DNA of 9,966 nucleotides from Pseudomonadota bacterium (GTDB lineage: Bacteria; Pseudomonadota; Alphaproteobacteria; Rhizobiales; Hyphomicrobiaceae), in NCBI GenBank assembly GCA_023426855.1, contig JAEZBU010000392.1, positions 1-9,966 of the forward strand. Direction: 5' to 3'. The position numbers and the translations under genes were made by a program. Below are positions 1 through 6,278 of the stretch, in pieces; positions within the stretch are counted from its first letter, which is position 1; each line of letters opens with the position of its first letter. The notes beneath the pieces were generated by a model that ran no database searches, was not told the origin of the DNA, and worked only from the letters and a program-made list of their open reading frames with translations.

Positions 1-618
1 ATCGTCAAGCCATCGGCGCGCCAGCTCAAGCAATGGCGCCAGCTCGGTTTCGACACCGACGACTATCTCGGGGAAGTGGGCTTAAGCGTTCCGGCCGGCG
101 AAAAGCGCTATAGCGCGCTGGAGCAGATGTGGTCGCGGCCGACCTGCGAATTCAACGGCATCACCGGCGGTTATCAGGGCGTCGGAACCAAGACGGTGAT
201 CCCCTCACGCGCTTCGGCAAAGATCACCTGCCGGCTCGTCGCGGGCCAGGATCCCAAGCACGTCATCGCCAATCTACAGGACTTCCTGCGCGCTCGCGCA
301 CCGGCCGACTGCAAGGTCGAGTTCACTGAGTCGCGCGGCAGCGAGGCGATGGGATTCGATGCCGACGCACCGCACGTCAAAGCCGTTGCCAAGGCGCTCG
401 AAGAGGAATGGAAACGCCCCGCGGCACTGATGGGCTCGGGCGGCTCGATCCCGATCGTTACGACCTTCAAGCAGCAACTCGGCATGGACAGCCTGCTGGT
501 CGGCTTCGGTTGCGAGGACGACCGCATTCATTCGCCGAACGAAAAGTACAATCTGTCGAGTTTCAGGAAAGGTGCGCGCAGTTGGGCGCGCATCCTGGAT
601 CGTCTGGCGCGCACGTGA
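1..618 (+). CDS. M20 family metallopeptidase, dipeptidase-like (3' part only)
   Basis: The 5' end lies outside the window; 205 codons and the TGA stop are present. The visible part covers the M20 lid/dimerisation domain (roughly residues 45-125, including the ITGGYQGVGTKTVIP segment) and the last part of the catalytic domain. Residues 146-151 (SGGSIP) match the Gly-rich segment of the M20 carnosinase/dipeptidase branch. H177 in RIHSPNEK matches the conserved C-terminal metal-ligand histidine of the family. Known members are di-zinc or di-manganese peptidases that hydrolyse dipeptides or related amide substrates, usually in the cytoplasm. The metal ligands of the N-terminal half cannot be checked here, so activity and substrate stay open. 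The next gene begins 19 nt downstream on the same strand, so the two may share a transcript, although the functions suggest no shared pathway. Confidence 0.88.
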   Translation: MVKPSARQLKQWRQLGFDTDDYLGEVGLSVPAGEKRYSALEQMWSRPTCEFNGITGGYQGVGTKTVIPSRASAKITCRLVAGQDPKHVIANLQDFLRARAPADCKVEFTESRGSEAMGFDADAPHVKAVAKALEEEWKRPAALMGSGGSIPIVTTFKQQLGMDSLLVGFGCEDDRIHSPNEKYNLSSFRKGARSWARILDRLART

Positions 619-621
619 CAC

Positions 622-627
622 GGGGAG
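622..627 (+). promoter_or_regulatory. Ribosome binding site of the RNase T2 gene
   Basis: GGGGAG lies 10 nt before the ATG at 638. It selects this start over an in-frame upstream start at 572, which would overlap the M20 gene and add 22 residues in front of a good signal peptide. Confidence 0.6.
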
Positions 628-637
628 ACCAAGCACG

Positions 638-1426
638 ATGACCACTGCATTTCTGAAATCCGTGCGCGCAGTTCTCAGCGCCGGACTGATGGCCGCCGCC
701 GCGCTGCCGCTGATGTTCGCCGCTCCGGCCGAAGCCCAGCGCAGTAGCCAGAACCGCGCGCCGGCACAGAACACAGCCGGCGACTTCGACTATTACACAC
801 TGGTGCTGTCGTGGAGCCCGACCTATTGCGCCAACCTGCGCCAGGGCGACTCCGACCCGCAATGCCAGGCGACCAATCGCGGGCGGCCCTATGCTTTTGT
901 ATTGCACGGCCTGTGGCCGCAGTATGAGCGCGGCTATCCGGAATACTGCCGCACGCGCGAACGTCCGTTCGTGCCACGCCCCATCATCAACAGCATGCTC
1001 GACATCATGCCCAGTTCGCGCCTCGTCATTCACGAGTACCGCAAGCACGGCACCTGCTCGGGCCTGACGCCGGAGGGCTACTACGACCTGTCACGGCGGC
1101 TGTTCGAGAAAATCAAAATCCCCGAGCGCTTCATTGCGCCGGCAGCCCCCTTCACCATCAGCCCAGGTGATGTTGCCGACGCCTTCATCCGCGCCAACCC
1201 GGCGCTGAAATACGACATGCTGGCAGTGGAATGCCGCGGATCGGGCAACCGGATGCGGGAAGTTCGCATCTGCTTCTCGCGCGAGGGCGAATTCCGCGCC
1301 TGTGGCAGCAATGAGCATCAGCGCCGCATGTGCTCCGCCGACCGTATGTTTGTGCCGCCGGTACGAGGTGGTGGCGGCGGACGGGTTCTGCCGAGCCGCA
1401 CGCCTCCGGGACAACGCTCGCTCTGA
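638..1426 (+). CDS. Secreted RNase T2 family ribonuclease
   Basis: This 262-residue protein has both catalytic signatures of the RNase T2 family. CAS I is VLHGLWPQ (residues 88-95, catalytic H90) and CAS II is HEYRKHGTC (residues 132-140, with H132, E133, K136 and H137). Family members cleave single-stranded RNA through a 2',3'-cyclic phosphate and act in the periplasm or outside the cell. Residues 1-33 form a Sec signal peptide with a probable cleavage after AEA (residues 31-33). At least eight cysteines occur in the mature part, consistent with the disulphide-bonded T2 fold. The C-terminal tail (about residues 241-262) is Gly/Pro/Arg-rich with five consecutive glycines and looks disordered. 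The ATG at 638 was chosen because it has a Shine-Dalgarno sequence and begins the signal peptide. The role is probably RNA scavenging, but that is inference. Confidence 0.93.
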   Translation: MTTAFLKSVRAVLSAGLMAAAALPLMFAAPAEAQRSSQNRAPAQNTAGDFDYYTLVLSWSPTYCANLRQGDSDPQCQATNRGRPYAFVLHGLWPQYERGYPEYCRTRERPFVPRPIINSMLDIMPSSRLVIHEYRKHGTCSGLTPEGYYDLSRRLFEKIKIPERFIAPAAPFTISPGDVADAFIRANPALKYDMLAVECRGSGNRMREVRICFSREGEFRACGSNEHQRRMCSADRMFVPPVRGGGGGRVLPSRTPPGQRSL

Positions 1427-1451
1427 GCCACATGCGGTGCAGCGAAAGAAT

Positions 1452-1472
1452 GCGGTGGATAGTCCCCACCGC
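1452..1472 (+). terminator. Hairpin after the RNase T2 gene, possible terminator
   Basis: GCGGTGG (1452-1458) and CCACCGC (1466-1472) form a perfect 7-bp stem with a 7-nt loop, starting 26 nt after the RNase T2 stop codon. No T-run follows, so it is not a classical intrinsic terminator. It could protect the 3' end of the mRNA or act together with the next hairpin. Confidence 0.35.
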
Positions 1473-1480
1473 CCGCTGAC

Positions 1481-1510
1481 CGTGGCTGCCGTGCAATTGC
1501 GGCTGCCACG
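1481..1510 (+). terminator. Second, longer hairpin in the same spacer
   Basis: CGTGGC (1481-1486) pairs with GCCACG (1505-1510). After one T-T mismatch the stem continues with GCCG (1488-1491) against CGGC (1500-1503 read on the + strand as CGGC), plus wobble pairs, leaving a loop of about 4 nt at CAAT. No T-run follows. Together with the hairpin at 1452-1472 it separates the RNase T2 gene from the next gene. Confidence 0.35.
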
Positions 1511-1584
1511 ATGATGTCCGCATCATGCTGCAGAGGGTCATTGATTCGCCCTTCGCCAGAACATGGCAACTGAGGGCATGCAGC

Positions 1585-2040
1585 ATGGTCACCGGCCAGA
1601 CGACACCGGAAAACAATGAAAAGGCAGAACGCGACAGCGCCGCCCGGGGCGGCATCGATGTGCGCTGGCTGGTCCCCGGTCTGGCCTGTGTCGGGCTGCT
1701 CGCCGGAGCGCTGTTCTGGGCGGTCGGCCTGAATGTCAGCATCACGCCGGCAACGAGCACAATAACCACTGCCTCCATCGCACCAGACACCCACGAGACG
1801 CACGCGACGATGGCGGCACGCGACAGCACCAATTGCGTGACGCTGGCAATCGGGCGCGAAGGCGCTGAAACACGCGCTTTTCCGTGCGCCGTCAGCCTGC
1901 CCGCCCTGCGGGAAGCGTCATCCGGCCGAACCGATCTAGCCGAACTCAAGAATGAATTCCTCAGCGGCATCGCCAGCGCGATCGCCCAATCAGACGAACC
2001 CGCGCCCGATCTTGGAAGCACCGCCACGGCGGTGGATTGA
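1585..2040 (+). CDS. Uncharacterised single-pass membrane protein
   Basis: I do not recognise the family. The 151-residue product has a short polar N-terminus (1-27), one strongly hydrophobic segment at about residues 28-50 (beginning RWLVPGLACV), and a Thr/Ala-rich then mixed C-terminal part. The only cysteines outside the membrane span are C84 and C101, which could pair if this part is periplasmic. The positive charge before the span suggests an N-in, C-out topology. I chose ATG 1585 because GAGGG (1572-1576) lies 8 nt upstream. An in-frame ATG at 1525 adds 20 residues with no visible ribosome binding site. The gene stands alone between hairpins and a 97-nt spacer. The membrane segment and composition favour this strand over the open frames opposite it. 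It may be lineage-specific. Confidence 0.6.
   Translation: MVTGQTTPENNEKAERDSAARGGIDVRWLVPGLACVGLLAGALFWAVGLNVSITPATSTITTASIAPDTHETHATMAARDSTNCVTLAIGREGAETRAFPCAVSLPALREASSGRTDLAELKNEFLSGIASAIAQSDEPAPDLGSTATAVD
2019..2034 (+). terminator. Weak terminator candidate at the gene end
   Basis: CACCGC (2019-2024) and GCGGTG (2029-2034) make a 6-bp stem with a 4-nt loop just before the stop codon. A TTTTTT run follows, but only at 2059-2064, 25 nt away. A canonical intrinsic terminator needs the run directly after the stem, so this is weak. Confidence 0.2.
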
Positions 2041-2137
2041 CGCTTTTCCCCAGGGGTGTTTTTTGATCGACGCCGAGGGTTGATTCGCTGCGCCCTCCGG
2101 AGCACCTTGCCCACCCAGTCAACGGTAGGGCAATCGC

Positions 2138-2533
2138 GTGATGACGGATCAAAAATTCTGCGTGGGCGAACAATGGACCTATCGCGCGCCAGCAGGGTTT
2201 GAGACATCCCGCATCGTCATTGGCGCCATCGTTTCGTTCGCAGATAGCGATCCAATCGTCTGCTGCGCGGTATTTGGCGCACCGCGGCGTCTACCCGATG
2301 GCCACATCGCACCTGTGACGATCCCGTTCCTGCCAATGCAGGCCAGCGCGCTCGCCGCCAGCGTTGCCGGACGCGACGGCGATGCCGACGTTCCGGAGGG
2401 ATTCGCCGCCGCATTCGAAAACTGGCAGCACGATGCCCGTGGGCTGTCGGTGTTCACGGTGCCGTTCGAGGGCCGTCTCGATGCCCTGATCGCACGGCAG
2501 ATGGCGCAAAGCCTCCCGCCCGCGGCCGAATGA
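2138..2533 (+). CDS. Small conserved-looking cytoplasmic protein of unknown function
   Basis: The 131-residue product (130 from the alternative start) has no signal peptide and no membrane span. It opens with GEQWTYRAP and contains VTIPFLPM, then GLSVFTVPFEG near the C-terminus. These motifs recall small uncharacterised proteins of Hyphomicrobiales, but I cannot attach a function. Two adjacent cysteines occur at residues 42-43. The start is either GTG 2138 or ATG 2141, which are adjacent codons. GTAGGG (2125-2130) is the likely ribosome binding site, 7 or 10 nt upstream respectively. The gene converges on the minus-strand gene ending at 2642, and the 108-nt spacer between them has no convincing terminator. 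The overall composition and the alternating beta-strand-like hydrophobic pattern support real coding. Confidence 0.65.
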   Translation: MMTDQKFCVGEQWTYRAPAGFETSRIVIGAIVSFADSDPIVCCAVFGAPRRLPDGHIAPVTIPFLPMQASALAASVAGRDGDADVPEGFAAAFENWQHDARGLSVFTVPFEGRLDALIARQMAQSLPPAAE

Positions 2534-2641
2534 GCAGCCGCACGGCCGACACACGGCAGTTAGCCAGCCCGCAGCCAGCTCAACCTGAGCCGGTCGCCCT
2601 CCCATAAGAAAATCCGTCGCAATTTCGCTGAGATCAGCCCT

Positions 2642-3397
2642 TCAAGCCGTCTTGCGCATGCGCTCCGGCCGCCAGCTTGCCGGCGCATGGCAAATCAGGC
2701 CGGTGGCTGAGGGGACAGGCGCAGCATCGACGCGCGTCGGATCGAGACTCCAGCGACTTGCCAGCCGCATGACGTGCTCTTCCGTCGGATAGAGGATCAA
2801 CTCGCCGCCGGCATCGCCGAACCGCTCGCGCACACCGCGCAGCTCGAACAGCTTGAGGCCCAAGCCTTTTTCGTCCTTGGTCGGCTTGCCTTTGTTCCAG
2901 ATGATGCCATCGTCGCCAATTGCAAACGCGCGGACCAGCTTGCCGTCGATGATCCGTGCCCAGGCGAAGAAGTCGATCAGCGGATAGCTGAAGTAGTATT
3001 GGACCTCGACGAATTCGCCACCCAGTTCGAGCAGCATCGGCGTGCATTTGTCGACGAAGTTGCGGCCCACCGGATAGGGCAGCGGCAGACCGATCACAAA
3101 GGTCCAGCCGTTGACCGGCGGCGTCACGAAAACGCGCGTCTCGCCGAGACGGTCGTCATAGACGGTGCCGATTCCCGAGTTCCAGTTGCACGGTTGGGGA
3201 TCCTGCAAGCCCAGGACGTCGATGACACGGTTGGTGTCACGGGTGCGAACGGCGAGCCACGCCATCTTGTAGCCGAAGGCGGCCGGCCGGTCGGGCGTCG
3301 AATCAAAAAGCACACGCCCTGGCGCTATGCGCGGCGCCAGCCTGTACGCGGCAGTGGCGATAGTCAGAACCAGTAGGATGGCGATGATGATGACCAC
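2642..3397 (-). CDS. Uncharacterised membrane-anchored protein
   Basis: The 251-residue product begins with one hydrophobic segment (residues 1-17, VIIIAILLVLTIATAA) that could be a signal anchor or uncleaved signal peptide. A globular domain follows from about residue 45: KMAWLAVRTRD, then GLQDPQPCNWNSGI, VFVTPPVNGWTFVIG, EVQYYFSYPLIDFFAWARIIDG and KLVRAFAIGDDG in shorter blocks. The motif order (WLAV, NW.SGI, VFVTPPV.GW, EVQYF, AWAR..DGKLVRAFA) resembles uncharacterised proteins seen in several bacterial phyla, and I know no activity for it. Start choice: GTG 3397 is preceded by AAGGGG (3412-3407) at good spacing. In-frame alternatives are GTG 3415, which adds a lysine before the span, and ATG 3472, which has only a poorly spaced AGGTG. 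The cysteines are C70, C118 and C236. The gene converges with the gene ending at 2533. Confidence 0.72.
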   Translation of the reverse strand: MVIIIAILLVLTIATAAYRLAPRIAPGRVLFDSTPDRPAAFGYKMAWLAVRTRDTNRVIDVLGLQDPQPCNWNSGIGTVYDDRLGETRVFVTPPVNGWTFVIGLPLPYPVGRNFVDKCTPMLLELGGEFVEVQYYFSYPLIDFFAWARIIDGKLVRAFAIGDDGIIWNKGKPTKDEKGLGLKLFELRGVRERFGDAGGELILYPTEEHVMRLASRWSLDPTRVDAAPVPSATGLICHAPASWRPERMRKTA

Positions 3398-3724
3398 GAG
3401 ACCGCCCCCCTTCACACGAGTAGCAGCCGAAATTACCGCCACCGGAACATTGCCGACAAGCGAGCGCGCCATCACACCTGGGGAAAACTCGCTGTCGCGC
3501 ACAGAAGCGTGCCAGCTCGCGGCACCGCGCGGCAGCGGGATGCATGAAACGGCCCGCGAGCTGGTTCGCCGAGGGGGATGACGGAAACGGCAACTACCGT
3601 CCAGAGGGCGCATCCGCCGCGGCCATGCCAGCCTGCTTTTCGCCGGCAAGCAGAGCCTAGCAACGCGTCATGACGAGCACATGAAAGTTTGATGACGGAC
3701 GGACCGCTTTTCTGTCCAGAAATG
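3398..3724. other. 327-base spacer with inverted repeats, no clear gene
   Basis: This stretch separates the uncharacterised minus-strand gene from the porin terminator. Part of it would be coding if that gene starts at ATG 3472 or earlier. It holds the 11-bp inverted repeat at 3512-3564 and a 10-bp perfect palindrome CGTCATGACG at 3666-3675. Short reading frames on both strands lack a convincing start or protein-like composition. The promoter of the minus-strand gene should lie here, but I could not pick convincing -35 and -10 elements. Confidence 0.5.
3512..3564. repeat. Perfect 11-bp inverted repeat, 31-nt spacer
   Basis: CCAGCTCGCGG (3512-3522) is the exact reverse complement of CCGCGAGCTGG (3554-3564). 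It lies upstream of the minus-strand gene that starts at 3397, so it would form a strong stem in that gene's leader if transcription starts further upstream. No T-run follows on either strand, which argues against a terminator. Confidence 0.7.
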
Positions 3725-3752
3725 AAAAGCCGAGGCCATCGCTGGCCTCGGC
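3725..3752 (-). terminator. Intrinsic terminator of the porin gene
   Basis: Read on the minus strand, GCCGAGGCC pairs perfectly with GGCCTCGGC (9 bp, 6-nt loop AGCGAT) and is followed at once by TTTTCATTTC. It starts 44 nt after the porin stop codon. This is the clearest rho-independent terminator in the window. The + strand lacks a T-run on its side, so it works in one direction only. Confidence 0.88.
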
Positions 3753-3796
3753 ACTTTGAGCAGTCACTTCGGGGACTGATGAAGCGGAGCTGCGCG

Positions 3797-4606
3797 TCAA
3801 TAGGTGAACTTGGCCGAGAACACGAAGCGCTCGTCGCACAGCTTGGTTGCCGCGCAGATGCCGCCGTTGGCCGTTCCGATGTCGGTGTCCCAATAGCGGA
3901 AGTCGAGAGCGAACTTGTCGATCGCGAGACCCAGGCCGACGTTCCAGTAAACGTAGTCGTCATCGGTCGTGATACCGTTGACGAGATAGCCGTCAGCACT
4001 GTCGCCGAACTGATAGCCGACCAAGGCGCTCAGCGTCGGGGTGAACATGCCGATCTTCGCAAACTCGTAGGCAGCCGAACCTTCGAACGTCCACACTTCA
4101 CCGGTCTCGGTCGTGTAGTCCGGCGAGTAGAAGACCGTGCCACCCAGGGTCAGGTTGGTGATCGGTGAACCGCTCACGCCGGCCTTCAACTCGACCATGT
4201 TCAGCTCGGCACCGGGATCGGTCGCGCCGGGATAGGTATAGTAGATGACGCCGAAGTCGAACGACAGACCTGCGAACTCCGGCTTGAAGCCGGCGTAGAA
4301 ATCGACCTCGACGTCAGCAGGCGAATTGGGACCAGCCGAGAAATCGATCGTGGACGCCCAGGTACCAATGTAGAAGCTGCCATAGGTGACGTCGAAGCCA
4401 CCCTGCACGGCCGGCTTTTCCCATGACTGTGATACGCCGCGATAGACGTAATCCGAAGTGCCGCCGACGTTGAACGAGAATTCGAGCTGACGGCCGCTGG
4501 ATGGCGCATCCTTGACGCTGCCGCCAGCGATGGCGGTTGTGGTCAAGCCGGCAGCAAGTAGTCCGGCCATGCCAAGGGCAAGGCCTGCTCCGCGAAGTGC
4601 GAACAT
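3797..4606 (-). CDS. TorF family putative outer-membrane porin
   Basis: The 269-residue product starts with a Sec signal peptide (residues 1-27, cleavage probably after AIA). It then shows the hallmark of the TorF/Gcw_chp porin family, GGTSDYVYRGVSQS (residues 48-61). The rest is an alternating beta pattern rich in Tyr, Phe, Trp and Gly, typical of a transmembrane beta-barrel, and the chain ends in an aromatic residue (FSAKFTY), as outer-membrane proteins recognised by BamA usually do. C251 and C257, close together near the C-terminus, could form a small disulphide loop. The expected location is the outer membrane, allowing solute diffusion; the substrate is unknown. ATG 4606 was chosen because it begins the signal peptide and GGGGGAAG lies just upstream (about 4619-4612). 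A longer form starting at 4663 would add 19 polar residues. It is monocistronic with its own terminator. Confidence 0.92.
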   Translation of the reverse strand: MFALRGAGLALGMAGLLAAGLTTTAIAGGSVKDAPSSGRQLEFSFNVGGTSDYVYRGVSQSWEKPAVQGGFDVTYGSFYIGTWASTIDFSAGPNSPADVEVDFYAGFKPEFAGLSFDFGVIYYTYPGATDPGAELNMVELKAGVSGSPITNLTLGGTVFYSPDYTTETGEVWTFEGSAAYEFAKIGMFTPTLSALVGYQFGDSADGYLVNGITTDDDYVYWNVGLGLAIDKFALDFRYWDTDIGTANGGICAATKLCDERFVFSAKFTY

Positions 4607-4980
4607 TGAATCTTCCCCCAATAAGAACCGCGCAACGTCACCGCCCCGGTGACCGTCTCCCACGCGCTCGATACCGTTGTTTCCTCAGGCATCGTCACAG
4701 TCAGGAAATAGTTTTGTTTAATTCTACGCAAGCGAGTTCCTTTAAGTATTCGTTCGATTCAAGCGCGCGTTACGCAAGTGCAACGATGAACACAACTTGC
4801 TGATTTCTCAGGCTGTTGAAGATGAAGTTTTGAGCAGCCAAGTCCGCCCCAGACGCTCAGGAAACAGGCGAACGCTCGCATTTAGGGCAGCGCGTGACCG
4901 GCTTTAGCGGCGGGCAATATGCGCGTATCGTGTCGCGCGTGCGGATCGTCATGTCTTCGTCGTGAGTCCGTCACGCAGAC
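4607..4980. other. 374-base divergent intergenic region
   Basis: This region separates the divergently transcribed porin and SDR genes and should hold both promoters. The AT-rich stretch around 4706-4726 is the likeliest porin promoter; on the minus strand TAGAAT (4726-4721) resembles a -10 box, but no good -35 box pairs with it. A TTGCGT at 4731-4726 followed 15 nt later by TATTTC is an alternative. No protein-like reading frame is visible. The left part carries the porin leader hairpin (4637-4653), and the right end carries the nested hairpin at 4947-4986. Confidence 0.5.
4637..4653 (-). promoter_or_regulatory. Small hairpin in the porin mRNA leader
   Basis: GTCACC (4637-4642) and GGTGAC (4648-4653) are perfect inverted repeats with a 5-nt spacer. 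They sit about 20 nt ahead of the porin ribosome binding site. They could be a leader stem or an operator half-site pair; the sequence does not decide. Confidence 0.35.
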
Positions 4981-4986
4981 ATGACG
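4947..4986 (+). promoter_or_regulatory. Nested hairpin covering the SDR start codon
   Basis: CGTCATGTCT (4947-4956) is the exact reverse complement of AGACATGACG (4977-4986), a 10-bp stem. Inside it CGTGA (4961-4965) pairs with TCACG (4971-4975) around loop GTCCG. The ATG at 4981-4983 sits in the right arm of the outer stem, and the only weak GTGAG upstream lies in the inner stem. In RNA this would hide that start codon. Confidence 0.55.
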
Positions 4987-5748
4987 CGGCAAACCTCGAG
5001 CTGGATGATGGGACGTCACAAAACAGGAACCGTGCTTGTCACCGGCGGCTCACGTCGCATCGGTGCCGCCATTGCGCGGGCTTTCGCGAGCTGGGGCTGG
5101 CGGATCGCGATCCACTACCGCCATTCGCGCGAGGATGCGGACAGGTTGGCCGCCGAACTGCGCGCGCTCGATGCAGACGTCGCTTTGCTCTCGGCCGACC
5201 TCGCCAGCATGGACGACGTATCCCACCTGATCGACCGCTGCGCGGATGCGCTCGGACCGCCGACCTGCCTCGTCAACAATGCTTCGGAGTTCCTGCAGGA
5301 TGATCTTCACGCGCTGACGCCGGAGCTTTGGGCGACGCATATGGACGTCAACCTGCGCGCACCGGTATTCCTGGCTCGCGCTATGGCCAGCCGCTTGCCC
5401 GCCGACCAGACCGGCAACGTCATCAACATCATCGACCAGCGTGCCTGGCGGCTGACGCCGGAGTTCTTCTCCTACACGCTTTCAAAAAGCGCATTGTGGA
5501 GCGCTACGCAGATGCTGGCGCAGGCGCTCGCGCCGCGCATCCGCGTCAACGCCATCGCGCCCGGCCCCGTGCTGCCCAGTACCTACCAGAAGCCGGCGGA
5601 TTTCGAGGTCGAGTGGCGCAACACCCTTCTGCATCGTCCGGCCAGTCCCGAAGAGATTGCGGCCGGCGTGCGCTTCATTCTTGACGCTCCCGCACTCACG
5701 GGCCAGATGATCGCCCTCGACAGCGGCCAGCATCTGGTCTGGCGTTAA
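4981..5748 (+). CDS. SDR family oxidoreductase, pteridine reductase (PTR1/FolM)-like
   Basis: This 255-residue short-chain dehydrogenase carries the variant cofactor motif TGGSRRIG (residues 21-28, TGxxxRxG), followed by HYRHS (46-50), which resembles the NADPH-binding HYHRS of PTR1. It also has LVNNAS (97-102), D152, Y165 and K169 (YTLSK), and PGPVLPS (195-201). In PTR1 the usual catalytic serine is replaced by Asp 13 residues before the Tyr; here D152 is exactly 13 before Y165. Known PTR1/FolM enzymes reduce dihydropterins such as dihydromonapterin or dihydrofolate with NADPH in the cytoplasm. The FolB-family gene 29 nt downstream supports a pterin role. ATG 4981 is within a strong hairpin and lacks a good ribosome binding site. 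ATG 5005 or 5008 (after GAGCTGG) would remove 8 or 9 residues without touching the fold, so the true start may be there. Confidence 0.87.
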   Translation: MTRQTSSWMMGRHKTGTVLVTGGSRRIGAAIARAFASWGWRIAIHYRHSREDADRLAAELRALDADVALLSADLASMDDVSHLIDRCADALGPPTCLVNNASEFLQDDLHALTPELWATHMDVNLRAPVFLARAMASRLPADQTGNVINIIDQRAWRLTPEFFSYTLSKSALWSATQMLAQALAPRIRVNAIAPGPVLPSTYQKPADFEVEWRNTLLHRPASPEEIAAGVRFILDAPALTGQMIALDSGQHLVWR

Positions 5749-5777
5749 ATATCCGGGACGCGATCCCGGTCAGCACA

Positions 5778-6164
5778 GTGACAGAGCCTTTCATGACCCA
5801 TCGCCCGCGCCGCGTCCTGATCCGTGAGCTGGAGCTTATCGGCAGCGTCGGGGTTTATGAGCACGAGCATCGCTACCAGCAGCGCATCGTCGTCTCGCTG
5901 GATATGCAGGTGGTCGATAGCTACGACGGCACCTCCGATCAGCTTGGCGCCGTCTACGATTATGATCTAGCCATCCGGGCTATCAAGCAGACCATCGATG
6001 GCGGCCATTTCAACCTGATCGAAACCATCGCCGAGCGCATCGCTGAGGCATGCCTGACGGACGATCGCGTCATCGAAGTATGCGTGCGCGTCGAGAAGCC
6101 CGACGTGCTGCCATCATGCCGCGCCGTCGGCATCGAGATCCGTCGGGTGAAGCCGGCCGCCTAA
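5778..6164 (+). CDS. folB: Dihydroneopterin aldolase family protein (FolB-like)
   Basis: The 128-residue protein matches the FolB fold over its whole length. IGSVGVYEHE (21-30) carries the catalytic-type Glu (E30, equivalent to E21 in E. coli FolB). VYDYD (59-63), FNLIETIAERIAE (78-90, with the pterin-anchoring E82) and VRVEKP (103-108, with the catalytic-type K107) follow. FolB converts 7,8-dihydroneopterin to 6-hydroxymethyl-dihydropterin plus glycolaldehyde in folate synthesis. The related FolX epimerises dihydroneopterin triphosphate in the monapterin route and has the same fold. With a FolM-like neighbour upstream, a FolX-like role cannot be excluded. The start is GTG 5778 or, more likely, ATG 5793, which has AGAG about 7 nt upstream and gives 123 residues. 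It is probably co-transcribed with the SDR gene. Confidence 0.9.
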   Translation: MTEPFMTHRPRRVLIRELELIGSVGVYEHEHRYQQRIVVSLDMQVVDSYDGTSDQLGAVYDYDLAIRAIKQTIDGGHFNLIETIAERIAEACLTDDRVIEVCVRVEKPDVLPSCRAVGIEIRRVKPAA

Positions 6165-6181
6165 TCCAAATCACCGGCTTC
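6149..6181 (+). terminator. Inverted repeat spanning the folB stop codon
   Basis: GAAGCCGG (6149-6156) and CCGGCTTC (6174-6181) are perfect 8-bp arms with a 17-nt loop that contains the folB stop codon. There is no T-run after it, only ATAATTT 5-11 nt downstream. It may terminate or stabilise the pterin operon transcript. Confidence 0.35.
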
Positions 6182-6278
6182 GTGCGATAATTTCCGGTTC
6201 GCCACAATTCCTCCGCGGGCTGTACCAACTTGTGCCCAAAAGATCGGCGATCTCTGGAGACGCTGAACGGAGCGTGCG

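Noticed and set aside
2048..2064. CCCCAGGGG followed by a T-run, resembling a terminator
   Set aside because: With a 3-nt loop the stem is only 3 bp, too weak for an intrinsic terminator. I note only the hairpin at 2019-2034 as a weak candidate.
1185..2207. 340-codon open frame on the minus strand
   Set aside because: It runs antisense to the RNase T2 gene and the small membrane protein gene. Its composition is Arg/Ser/Ala-rich with no domain, as expected for a mirror frame in GC-rich DNA.
2774..3376. 200-codon + strand open frame
   Set aside because: It is antisense to the uncharacterised minus-strand gene. The minus product has hydrophobic core motifs and a membrane anchor, while the + product is low in aromatics and has no recognisable features.
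3666..3675. CGTCATGACG perfect 10-bp palindrome, partly similar to the arms of the hairpin at 4947-4986
   Set aside because: It is short and has no spacer or repeat context. The resemblance to the other hairpin covers only about 7 bases and can be chance.
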